Assembly (NCBI GenBank): GCA_902622745.1
Contig: CACNQW010000001.1
Coordinates: forward strand, 34,886-98,885
DNA from: an uncultured SAR116 cluster alpha proteobacterium
Lineage (GTDB): Bacteria > Pseudomonadota > Alphaproteobacteria > Puniceispirillales > Marisalimonadaceae
DNA: 64,000 bases
Direction of reading: 5' to 3'
The position numbers and the translations under genes are program-made. A model generated the notes under the pieces. That model worked only from the letters and a program-made list of their open reading frames with translations. It had not been told where the DNA came from and ran no database searches. Shown one piece after another: positions 54,078-61,829 of the stretch. Each line of letters begins with the position of its first letter. The stretch's first letter is position 1.

Positions 54078-54731
54078 ATGATTAATGAAGTTAGAAATAA
54101 ATGGAACGAATTTCCAGAGTTAAAAAGTTGTCACCATTTTTTGTACGATGATTTGTACAGAGATGGAAAAAAATTTGTTCTATTCATGGGCATCAATCCC
54201 GGAGAACCAAAAAAAGATTGGATTGAATTTCCTGAAGGGTTATGTGAAGAAAGCAGACACATAAATTTTAGAAAAGATAACAACAATTTACCTAAAAGCT
54301 CAACTACATGGTTCAAAATTATCGAAAAAATGGTACCAAATTATTTCGGTGTTATACAGAGTGAATTATTTTTTTGGAGTTCACCAGACATTAAAACTTT
54401 AAATAATAGAATTCCTGACTGGCAAAACTCAAAAATACTCAACTTTTGTACAAAAGCTAATTTATGGTTATTAAAAAATTATAAAATTGATTTGGTAATT
54501 GTAACTTCAGTTAGTAACATAGGATTGTTTGGTAAAAAATATCAATTAAAATTAATTGAAAAATTCTTTTCAAAATATAACAAAAGAAGGTTAGTAGAAA
54601 AGCATATTTCAGATATTGGAACACCTTGGCTTTTTTGTTTACATCCTACAGGAACACGTGGTTTAACAAAAAAAGCTAGAGATGAAATCATAGAAATTAT
54701 AAATCAACAATGTAATTCAATGATTGTATAG
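54078..54731 (+). CDS. Uracil-DNA glycosylase-superfamily-like protein (tentative)
   Basis: A 217-residue soluble protein. Two elements recall the UDG fold: FMGINPGEPKK (the G-x-N-P-G of the active-site loop) and, at the far end, LHPTGTRGLTKKARDE, like the H-P-S/T-x-R leucine loop. The spacing suits the family. The catalytic acid cannot be located with confidence, and the middle part is unrecognised. First gene of module 4. If it is a glycosylase, it would fit DNA repair or foreign-DNA handling on a mobile element. Confidence 0.5.
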   Translation: MINEVRNKWNEFPELKSCHHFLYDDLYRDGKKFVLFMGINPGEPKKDWIEFPEGLCEESRHINFRKDNNNLPKSSTTWFKIIEKMVPNYFGVIQSELFFWSSPDIKTLNNRIPDWQNSKILNFCTKANLWLLKNYKIDLVIVTSVSNIGLFGKKYQLKLIEKFFSKYNKRRLVEKHISDIGTPWLFCLHPTGTRGLTKKARDEIIEIINQQCNSMIV

Positions 54732-54879
54732 TTTAATTTTTATTTTTTTAAATTAATTAACTTGGAAAAATGTCAATAAGTATGAATTTATGTAAGTTAA
54801 AATAATTAAGTCTTTTTGCCAAAATTATTTTTAAAAATCTACATCAAATACGTAAATCATTTCTAAGTTTTTTTTACTT

Positions 54880-55197
54880 TTATTTTAATAAAACAACACG
54901 AATCTCATCTCTGTCATCGTGTGAATATCCCAAATTTTTTAATTCTTCATCAAGACCTTTATCAGAAAAGTACATATCTATTGCATCACAAATTTTTTCA
55001 TCTTCATCATCTGAAATTTCGTCTGAATCTCTATCTTCAATTCCAACATCAATGTACATTGACCAGTCGTTCTTTTCTCCAGTTACTCTTAAAGAAACCG
55101 TAGCCAATGAGCCATCATCAATTAAATTTGTAAGCAAACCAATTTCCATGATTTTATCACTAATAGTTTCACACAAATCTTCAAGTTCTTCGGTCAT
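54880..55197 (-). CDS. Small, very acidic protein of unknown function
   Basis: A 105-residue protein with a strongly negative composition (IEDRDSDEISDDEDEKI in the middle). It has alternating predicted strands and helices and no cysteine motif beyond two Cys. A ribosome site AAAGGAG precedes the ATG. Its acidity resembles immunity or DNA-mimic proteins, but no family is recognised and that comparison is only suggestive. Confidence 0.6.
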   Translation of the reverse strand: MTEELEDLCETISDKIMEIGLLTNLIDDGSLATVSLRVTGEKNDWSMYIDVGIEDRDSDEISDDEDEKICDAIDMYFSDKGLDEELKNLGYSHDDRDEIRVVLLK

Positions 55198-55531
55198 TTC
55201 AAACTCCTTTTAAATTGTTAAACTTCGTAATTTCATTAATTAAAGTAAAAATATTTTATATGAAAATCAAAATATACATAAGTTTAAAAATATATTTTTA
55301 GAAAAATCAAAGAAAAAATTAAAAAATAGTTTAGATTATAAGAGGTGATTTTAATCAGTAAACGAGATAGTAAAAAGTAGAATATTTTTTTAGATATAAA
55401 GACTTTAAATTAAAAGAAGCAATTAAAGAGGGACATTTCAATATTAATATTATTACACTATCTAAATATCTTCTTGAATTATTCAAATGATAATATTAGT
55501 TTTTTTTAATTAATTAAAAAAACTTGATATT
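55198..55531. other. Gene-free gap with a possible gene remnant
   Basis: In this 334-base stretch no start codon opens a convincing gene. A run of about 38 codons ending at 55490 (plus strand) encodes KDFKLKEAIKEGHFNINI without an ATG and may be the tail of a decayed gene. Otherwise it is AT-rich spacer. Confidence 0.4.
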
Positions 55532-56128
55532 ATGACCAACAATAAAATAGAAAAAAAATTCAAATACAATTTAAGGTTAGAGGGTCATGGTGGGCAAATT
55601 TCTGTTTCCAAAATAAATAGGAATCAATATCAATATTGGAGTAAGAAACAGCATGATTTAATAAATCATCTTATGACTGAAGATGGATTTAATAGTATTA
55701 ATAAAAATTTGAGATTAATTAAAGAAGCAACTTATTGGGAAAAGGGTAATATCTTATATGAATATGGAGTTGAGTATTGTGAAAACTCTTTCCTCATAGT
55801 AAAAAATGATAATGAAGAAGAGATTTTTACTACATCATTGGATATTGACGAACTTGAAGAAAAAAATATTGAAATAGATGAAAAATATGATCCTAAATTA
55901 TTTGACGATGTATTATATTATTATGACATAAGACATGCTGAAAAGGGTGAATTTTTAAATCAAGATTTAGAGTTAGATGAAAAATTTGATCCTTCTAAAA
56001 TTAAAATTGTATACAGTGAAACCAACGATTGGTATTTAGTAACAAATTTATATTATGATAATAATGAGTTAGTAGAGGGCTCTAGCACAGACAGTAAAGG
56101 TGTATCGGCATTTGTTAATGAACTTTAA
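55532..56128 (+). CDS. Unknown acidic protein, 198 residues
   Basis: A soluble protein starting MTNNKIEKKFKYNLRLEGHGGQ, rich in Tyr, Asn and Glu. An internal near-repeat is visible: IDEKYDPKLFDD and later LDEKFDPSKIKI. No signal peptide, membrane segment or known motif is seen. Cargo of module 4, flanked by spacer on both sides, with no clear ribosome site. Confidence 0.55.
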   Translation: MTNNKIEKKFKYNLRLEGHGGQISVSKINRNQYQYWSKKQHDLINHLMTEDGFNSINKNLRLIKEATYWEKGNILYEYGVEYCENSFLIVKNDNEEEIFTTSLDIDELEEKNIEIDEKYDPKLFDDVLYYYDIRHAEKGEFLNQDLELDEKFDPSKIKIVYSETNDWYLVTNLYYDNNELVEGSSTDSKGVSAFVNEL

Positions 56129-56205
56129 ATAAAATTGAATTTTAAAAATTCTAGATAATTTAAGGCTCTAAAACAAAGTAATCTAAACTTATCTACATTA
56201 CCCCT

Positions 56206-56790
56206 TCAATTTGTTAAGTTTCTCTTTCTAACCGCATTTCCATTTATTAGTTTAGAAGTAACCCAACCAAGTACACCTAAAAGAAAGACAGTTTGATAAA
56301 GAGGCCTTTTTCTTTTATTTTCTTTATTATCTCCAAATATTAATCCTACAATTAAAATCAATAATATTGAACATAGTAAAACTTTCAAAACGCTTATAAG
56401 TAACCCAAATATTATTCCATTATGATATATGGAGGTAAAAATTGTTGAAATTATAAGGCATAAACTTACGATTAATGATAAAAAATAAATATTTGAATTT
56501 TCTTGATAATGTAAGTTTTTCAGATAGTTATCTGCACCTTCAGGCATTGTAATTTCAACGTAAAAATATGCTAAAATTGGTATTATTATGATACCTAAAG
56601 TTTGAGATAAATCTAATCCATCATTAAAAATGATAACTCTATTAGAAAAACCAAGTGCTAATAATATTAAGAATGTAATCAGTATTAAGAAAAGTAATAC
56701 ATCATTATTTAAAACATGCTCGTTTAAAAGTTCAACATAATTAAACTTTTTGAAATCTAAATCATTAAAGATATCACTGATGTAATCCAT
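56206..56790 (-). CDS. Unknown polytopic membrane protein, 194 residues
   Basis: Four to five hydrophobic segments follow a 30-residue soluble N-terminus (MDYISDIFNDLDFKK). The C-terminus is basic (GNAVRKRNLTN). No family is recognised. It lies 29 bases after the 154-residue acidic protein gene on the same strand, so the two may be cotranscribed in module 4. Confidence 0.55.
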   Translation of the reverse strand: MDYISDIFNDLDFKKFNYVELLNEHVLNNDVLLFLILITFLILLALGFSNRVIIFNDGLDLSQTLGIIIIPILAYFYVEITMPEGADNYLKNLHYQENSNIYFLSLIVSLCLIISTIFTSIYHNGIIFGLLISVLKVLLCSILLILIVGLIFGDNKENKRKRPLYQTVFLLGVLGWVTSKLINGNAVRKRNLTN

Positions 56791-56819
56791 TTTAAATATT
56801 TACATTTAAATTTTGTTTG

Positions 56820-57284
56820 TCATGAAGTGTATTCCTCGTCATTCCAGTAAACTTTCGTTTCTACATACTCATATTTGGTATCTTTGGTATTAAGAAAAGC
56901 AGCTGCAATTTCCTTTGGAAGTTTTAAACCTTTAAAACCATGTTTTGCGACATTAGAAAAATCATCATATGTAGCATCTTGCACTCTTTCAAAAAACAAA
57001 TTTACTTTATTTTCTTCTGGAACATTTTCAGGATTAAGAATTTCTATATCTTCATAGCTTATTGGCTCATCTGTATCGTAATCTTCCAAAAACATATTAA
57101 CAGAAATACCAAAAGAATTTGTGTCTATTGGATAAAGACCAAAACCAAGACTTATTTTAGGTGCTTCTGGTGTAAATTTTGATAAAACAGCATCTCTAAA
57201 AGGTTGTTCTAAAGCAAATAAGTCTTCTTGGCATTCATCCATAAAATTTTCAATTAATTTTTCTAATTCATTATTTTCTGACAT
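56820..57284 (-). CDS. Unknown acidic protein, 154 residues
   Basis: A soluble, acidic protein (MSENNELEKLIENFMDECQEDLFALEQPFRDA...). A middle section with FGLYPIDTNSFGISVNMFLED looks like an alternating-strand domain, and the ending is EYVETKVYWNDEEYTS. A ribosome site AGGAATA precedes the ATG. No family is recognised. Adjacent to repeat D, and the first gene of the likely two-gene unit with the membrane protein. Confidence 0.6.
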   Translation of the reverse strand: MSENNELEKLIENFMDECQEDLFALEQPFRDAVLSKFTPEAPKISLGFGLYPIDTNSFGISVNMFLEDYDTDEPISYEDIEILNPENVPEENKVNLFFERVQDATYDDFSNVAKHGFKGLKLPKEIAAAFLNTKDTKYEYVETKVYWNDEEYTS

Positions 57285-57366
57285 AAATGATATTCCTCAA
57301 TTAGTTAAAAATTTACAACATTAGAAATAATGTTCAATCAAAAGGTTTTATAAATCAATATATAAA

Positions 57367-57461
57367 TTGTAGACTAAATTGTAGACTGCAAAATTATAAG
57401 TCTATAAAATATAAGTTAATCAGATGATTAAAATGGAATAACGAGGAGGTTCTCTCCGCCA
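57367..57461 (+). repeat. Module-end repeat D, the outer attR of the island
   Basis: The fourth and most complete copy: paired TTGTAGAC octamers at 57367 and 57379, AAGTCTATAAAATATAAGTT, AATCAGATGATTAAAATGGA and GGAGGTTCTCTCCGCCA. The last 11 bases (57451-57461) equal the 3' end of tRNA-Ser including CCA, so this is the best candidate for the original chromosomal junction. Confidence 0.88.
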
Positions 57462-57476
57462 AAAGAAATTTTGTTT

Positions 57477-57578
57477 ATGAAAAAAAAATTTTTATCTACA
57501 ATTCTTATAATTTTACTTTTACAAGAAAGTATATTCGAAATAATTGTGAATATTACAATATCAACTCATGATGGCTAA
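57477..57578 (+). CDS. Possible 33-residue membrane peptide
   Basis: An ORF below the track's limit: MKKKFLSTILIILLLQESIF, then a short tail and a stop. It has a basic start and one hydrophobic stretch, and its stop overlaps the ATG of the next gene (ATGATGGCTAA), which would couple the two. There is no ribosome site and no conservation evidence. Confidence 0.3.
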   Translation: MKKKFLSTILIILLLQESIFEIIVNITISTHDG

Positions 57579-57909
57579 TTCAGGTATATATTGGATTGAT
57601 ATTACTTTTAATTTTTGTGTAAAGTTTTTGCACAAAGTTGCTGATCATCTTGGTATTTCTTATGAAGAAATCAATGTTTGGATATTTGTAATAATAGGTC
57701 CTTCATTTTTTCTAATATCTGTTTATTTAAATTATTATTTTTACAAAAAAACAAAAATATTAAAGAAAATAATTGAATTTCAAAATAAAGAATTGACAGA
57801 AATTAATGAAGTAGAGGTGGAAGAAAAAAAAATAGATTACCTTAAAATTTTAATTATTATTATACTCATTATTTTTATAATTTATTTTTTAGAAGCAAAT
57901 AATTTATAG
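57568..57909 (+). CDS. Small membrane protein of unknown function, two segments
   Basis: A 113-residue protein with a hydrophobic segment at about residues 38-58, a charged coiled-coil-like linker (KKIIEFQNKELTEINEVEVEEKK) and a second hydrophobic segment near the C-terminus. Either of two adjacent ATGs could start it. It lies just outside the island's right end. No family is recognised. Confidence 0.55.
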   Translation: MMANSGIYWIDITFNFCVKFLHKVADHLGISYEEINVWIFVIIGPSFFLISVYLNYYFYKKTKILKKIIEFQNKELTEINEVEVEEKKIDYLKILIIIILIIFIIYFLEANNL

Positions 57910-57960
57910 TTATAATTGTTAAAATTTTCTGTATTAAATTGTATCTTCACATTTAACTTA

Positions 57961-58323
57961 TTAATAAACAAATGTTCTATCTGATTGTAAAGATAGATTA
58001 AGAAGGGTTTTAGGAAAAACTTTAATTGAATTGGCATCTTTTAAATCTTTTTCTGTGACACCTCTGATTTCACAAGATATTGCAGAAACATATATTGGTA
58101 CTTTCGCATTCACTAAAATAGAAAAATGTTCGCTAAGTTTTCCAGTGCCTAAACCAACCAAGCTATCTAACACAGGTTTCCTTATTAAACTCACTGCATC
58201 AGCGTTTAAGAAAACTGTAACTTCGTGCCCCTCTTCCACAGCTGTTCTTGCCAGCATAAATCCTAGAGAAGCTTTTGTGGGATTATTTGTACCATTTGTT
58301 ATATTAAATAACAGTTTTGCCAT
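57961..58323 (-). CDS. DsrE/DsrF-like protein
   Basis: A 120-residue alpha/beta protein. KLLFNITNGTNNPTKASLGFMLARTAVEEGHEVTVFLNADAV matches the DsrE fold (strand, T-x-G loop, helix, hydrophobic strand). One Cys (SAISCEIRGV) sits where sulfur-relay members carry theirs, so persulfide handling is possible. It stands alone, with unrelated genes either side. Confidence 0.8.
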   Translation of the reverse strand: MAKLLFNITNGTNNPTKASLGFMLARTAVEEGHEVTVFLNADAVSLIRKPVLDSLVGLGTGKLSEHFSILVNAKVPIYVSAISCEIRGVTEKDLKDANSIKVFPKTLLNLSLQSDRTFVY

Positions 58324-58722
58324 TTAATAATAATAACAGTTTTGACATTAAATAATATTAAATACTTTTATATTTATTAATTTTTATACAATTTTTTTCA
58401 ATTATTACTGGACCTTTATATAAATCAATAAAGTCTTTTCTCATGTTTTCAGCACGAATTTTGCATTGTTAGTGTGTATTTATTAAACCTATTTTATCTT
58501 TTAAAATTACGCATTCCATATTAATTAGATTGCACACAGAGATGATAGCTTGGAACATAATAACCTCTTTTTTTCAGTTATTAATATCAAGCTGAATGAT
58601 AAGATGGGAATAATATTTTTACTGAATTATAAAAAAAATTAAAAATGGTTAAATAAAAACCATAATTTAATTTAGTTGCTTATTAAATACTCATCGAAGA
58701 GATACTTAAATGAAATAAAATT
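58324..58722. other. Gene-free gap, possible remnant on the minus strand
   Basis: This 399-base stretch has no gene with a good start. On the minus strand about 38 codons (58359-58475) encode AENMRKDFIDLYKGPVIIE and end in a stop, which could be a decayed gene tail. The rest is AT-rich spacer. Confidence 0.4.
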
Positions 58723-59244
58723 TTAATACATTAAAGGATCATTACTTCTTTTCCACAAAATTTTTGTTTTACTAATATGTTTCAATAAAAGTTTTTCTTT
58801 ATCACTGTAAAGATATCCAGTTGTACCATTAATAAAATATCCACCATCCTCTGGAATATCTGTGAATAAATAATATTCATCTTTCAATTCATCTTTTGTC
58901 ACTAGATGTGTTTTTTCTTCAGTTAAAATTTTATCCCACCATTCTTCTTTAGTTCTTTTGGTAATAAAAATATCTTTAATTGTATCATCAACATTTGTAA
59001 GTTGATGTCGGATTATATTTTTTACAGTTCGACGTTTTGTTTTAAGTTTTCTAGATTTTTCAAATTTATTTTTTTTAAAACTCTCAAGACATGATTTTGA
59101 AATACCAGTAACTTTCCATGACCATGATTCACCAACTAATAGTGATTTAAATACCAGTTTTTTTTTTTCAAAACTTAGTTCGCTATCATATAATTTTAAA
59201 TATATATCAAATATTGCCGATGATTTATGATTGTAGAAACGCAT
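58723..59244 (-). CDS. Unknown protein, 173 residues
   Basis: A basic N-terminal half (KKNKFEKSRKLKTKRRTVKN) and an acidic C-terminal half with two Trp and FTDIPEDGGYFINGTTGYLYSD. No signal peptide or membrane segment is seen. The pattern could be a nucleic-acid-binding protein, but no family is recognised. It is divergent from the second Amt gene by 177 bases. Confidence 0.5.
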   Translation of the reverse strand: MRFYNHKSSAIFDIYLKLYDSELSFEKKKLVFKSLLVGESWSWKVTGISKSCLESFKKNKFEKSRKLKTKRRTVKNIIRHQLTNVDDTIKDIFITKRTKEEWWDKILTEEKTHLVTKDELKDEYYLFTDIPEDGGYFINGTTGYLYSDKEKLLLKHISKTKILWKRSNDPLMY

Positions 59245-59421
59245 TTTACTATACAGATGTTAAACATACAACAGATTGAGCAAAGTTAAAATTAAAAGAT
59301 CAATTAAATTTATAAATAATTAATGCTTAAAATTTAATCATTAATGAAACTATATAATTAATTTTGACAAATATAATGGCATTCATAGCAACTTAATATA
59401 TGTTATATTTGGGGAGTTTTT

Positions 59422-60693
59422 ATGAAATTTTTATTATCATTCTGTTTTTTATTTCTTATTTCAAATAACGCATTTGCTGAAGTTAATTCTGGTGATACAG
59501 CATGGACACTTACATCTACAGCACTAGTTTTATTAATGACATTGCCAGGTTTAGCTTTATTTTACGCTGGTCTCGTTCAATCAAAGAATGCAGTTTCTGT
59601 TTTGATGCACCATTTCGCTATAGCATGTTTAGCTTCTGTGTTATGGGTAGTGATATGCTATTCTTTAGCATTTTCTGAAGGAAATGATTGGATAGGTGGT
59701 GTATCAAATATATTTTTAAATAATCTCCAATATGAGGATGTCAATGGAACAATACCAGAAAGTACTTTTATTGGTTTTCAGATGACATTTGCAATAATTA
59801 CCCCTGCTCTTATGATTGGAGCTTTTGTTGAAAGAATGAAATTTTTGGCCGTGATAATTTTTCTATCCTTGTGGATAATAATTGTATACGCACCTGTAAC
59901 ACACTGGGTGTGGGGAGGTGGAATTTTATCAAAATGGAGTGTTTTAGATTTTGCTGGCGGTCTTGTTGTACATGCGACAGCAGGTGTTGGAGCCTTGGTT
60001 ACAGCAGTAGTAATAGGTTCTAGAAGAAAATTTCCAACTTCTATAAATCCACCTCATAGCCCTGTATTAACAATGGTAGGTGCGTCGATGCTTTGGGTTG
60101 GCTGGTTTGGCTTTAATGGAGGATCTGCTTTATCAGCTGGGACAAACGCTGGCATGGCAATTTTAGTAACACACATTTCTGCTGCTATGGGAGCTATTGT
60201 TTGGATGGTGATTGAATGGATCAGATTCGGCAAACCTTCTCTTGTTGGAATTGTAACCGGAATGGTTGCTGGTTTAGCAACCATAACTCCAGCTTCAGGT
60301 TTCATAGGGGTCCCTGGAGGTTTAATTTTAGGGCTATCTGGAGGAATAATATGTTATTTTTCTGTTGATTTAATTAGGTCTACACTCAAGATTGACGATA
60401 GTTTAGATGTTTTTGCTGTACATGGTGTTGGAGGAATTTTAGGTACACTAATGGTATCTTTTCTTGCATTAGAGACTTTTTCCGGTGTTGGTTTAGCAGA
60501 CAATATGTCAGTAAAAACTCAATTTCTATCTCAATTATTTGGCGTAGTTTTAACTGTTGTTTGGACATTAATTTTTACTTATGTTGCTCTTAAAATAACC
60601 TCTCTTTTTACTTCTTTAAGGGTTGAAGAACAAGAAGAGATCGAAGGTTTAGATTTAAGATCGCATGGTGAAAGAGCATACTATAACGATTGA
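59422..60693 (+). CDS. amt: Ammonium transporter (Amt family), copy 2
   Basis: A 423-residue Amt protein with a signal-like N-terminus (ending FAEV) and 11 membrane segments. The twin His are in LVVHATAGVGAL and FAVHGVGGILG, and WFGFNGGSALSAG matches the family. A strong GGGGAG site precedes the ATG. It differs from copy 1 in the start and the tail (RVEEQEEIEGLDLRSHGERAY). A tail beginning 'G-L-D-x-x-x-H-G-E-x-A-Y' is the common bacterial AmtB type. No glnK is adjacent. Confidence 0.95.
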   Translation: MKFLLSFCFLFLISNNAFAEVNSGDTAWTLTSTALVLLMTLPGLALFYAGLVQSKNAVSVLMHHFAIACLASVLWVVICYSLAFSEGNDWIGGVSNIFLNNLQYEDVNGTIPESTFIGFQMTFAIITPALMIGAFVERMKFLAVIIFLSLWIIIVYAPVTHWVWGGGILSKWSVLDFAGGLVVHATAGVGALVTAVVIGSRRKFPTSINPPHSPVLTMVGASMLWVGWFGFNGGSALSAGTNAGMAILVTHISAAMGAIVWMVIEWIRFGKPSLVGIVTGMVAGLATITPASGFIGVPGGLILGLSGGIICYFSVDLIRSTLKIDDSLDVFAVHGVGGILGTLMVSFLALETFSGVGLADNMSVKTQFLSQLFGVVLTVVWTLIFTYVALKITSLFTSLRVEEQEEIEGLDLRSHGERAYYND

Positions 60694-60749
60694 AATATTT
60701 TTATTGAAAATTATTTTTAAAATAGTTTAAAATCATAAATTGATTAATT

Positions 60750-60968
60750 ATGTATGCTATAAAAATTATACCTAATAAACGTAAAATGGATGATTGGTTT
60801 CTTTATAGAGATCCAGATGAACTTGTGGTGCAATGCTGGAATGAAAAAGAAGATGCAGAAAATTTCATGAAAAGATTGAATTATGACCTTTGTGAAATTA
60901 CAGAAGACATACCAGAGAGTGCTATAAGAAGGTATAATGAAAAAAGGAATACTGTAAAAAAAGATTAA
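60750..60968 (+). CDS. Unknown small protein, 72 residues
   Basis: MYAIKIIPNKRKMDDWFLYRD and a charged helix with Trp-Asn-Glu pairs; soluble, no recognised domain. It lies between amt copy 2 (56-base gap) and the dioxygenase gene (6-base gap) on the same strand, so it is likely expressed with one of them. Confidence 0.6.
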   Translation: MYAIKIIPNKRKMDDWFLYRDPDELVVQCWNEKEDAENFMKRLNYDLCEITEDIPESAIRRYNEKRNTVKKD

Positions 60969-60974
60969 TTATCT

Positions 60975-61829
60975 ATGGTCAGTGTTTTAAATTCAGTGCA
61001 AAAAAAAGAATTTGATCAAAAAGGTTTTATCTTAATTAGAAATTTTTTTGATAAAGAAGAAACAAGTTTACTTCAACAAGCATCTTATAAAGATAAAAAT
61101 ATTAAAAAACATCTTTACGATAGAAAAGACTCAGAAGGATTGATAACAAAGATGGTAGCCTGGAATCATCCAGATGACAGTATTTATGGAACCGTTGCTA
61201 GATCCCACAAAATGGTAGATACTATGGAACATTTGTTAGAGGGTGAAGTCTATCATTATCATTCAAAAATTACCGCAAAAGAACCATTTGAAGGTGGTGC
61301 TTGGGAGTGGCATCAAGATTATGGATATTGGTATAATAATGGTTGTCTTTTCCCACATATGGCTAGTGCAATGATTGCTCTTGATAAATGTACAAAGAAA
61401 AATGGCTGTTTGCAGGTATTATCTGGTTCAAATAAAATTGGTAGAATTGATCATGCGTTGTTGGAAAGTGGACAAGTTGGTGTAGACTTAAAAAGAGTTG
61501 AAGAAGCTAAAAAACATTTAGATCTTATTTACTGTGAAATGGAACCTGGAGATGTTTTGTTTTTTCATTGTAATACTTTACATAGATCAGATAAAAATAA
61601 CTCAGATAAAAGAAGATGGACTTTATTATGTTGTTATAATTTAGCTAATAATAATCCATTTATTGAGCATCATCATCCTAATTATACTCCAATAAAAAAA
61701 CTTGAAGACAAAGAAATTAAAAAAGCTGGTTTAAAATTTTTAAATCCAAATGAGGCTGCAGCTTTTTTGAATAGACCAACAGCTCCACCTCAGTTGAAAA
61801 CAAGTAGTGGTGAATTATTTAGAAAATAA
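60975..61829 (+). CDS. Phytanoyl-CoA dioxygenase (PhyH) family protein
   Basis: A 284-residue Fe(II)/2-oxoglutarate oxygenase. The metal triad is visible in WHQDYGYW (H-x-D) and FFHCNTLHRSDKN (distal His), with the oxoglutarate Arg in DKRRWTLL. It begins FDQKGFILIRNFF, typical of PhyH. The family hydroxylates varied small substrates (fatty acyl-CoA, ectoine, betaine-like compounds); the substrate is not readable. It overlaps the convergent acyltransferase gene by 11 bases. Confidence 0.88.
   Translation: MVSVLNSVQKKEFDQKGFILIRNFFDKEETSLLQQASYKDKNIKKHLYDRKDSEGLITKMVAWNHPDDSIYGTVARSHKMVDTMEHLLEGEVYHYHSKITAKEPFEGGAWEWHQDYGYWYNNGCLFPHMASAMIALDKCTKKNGCLQVLSGSNKIGRIDHALLESGQVGVDLKRVEEAKKHLDLIYCEMEPGDVLFFHCNTLHRSDKNNSDKRRWTLLCCYNLANNNPFIEHHHPNYTPIKKLEDKEIKKAGLKFLNPNEAAAFLNRPTAPPQLKTSSGELFRK

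Larger units (their letters stand above)
41788..57461 (+). mobile_element. tRNA-Ser integrative island with four serial modules
   Basis: Bounded on the left by the tRNA-Ser 3' end and on the right by TCTCTCCGCCA, an 11-base repeat of that end. Starts with a P4-type integrase, an AlpA-like regulator and an HTH protein, then cargo. Three further copies of the right-end sequence (50596-50686, 51944-52036, 53934-54006) divide it into four modules of about 8.7, 1.35, 1.97 and 3.46 kb. Only the first has an integrase. No capsid, terminase large subunit, portal or conjugation genes are visible, so the element would need a helper to move between cells. Confidence 0.85.

Noticed and set aside
50596-57461. 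Repeats A-D as an IS or MITE family
   Set aside because: They have no terminal inverted repeats or target duplications, all point the same way, and the last ends exactly in the tRNA 3' sequence.
59377-59392. Sigma-54-like TGGC...GC element upstream of the second ammonium transporter
   Set aside because: The spacing between the GG and GC elements is two bases shorter than the consensus, and no activator site is apparent.
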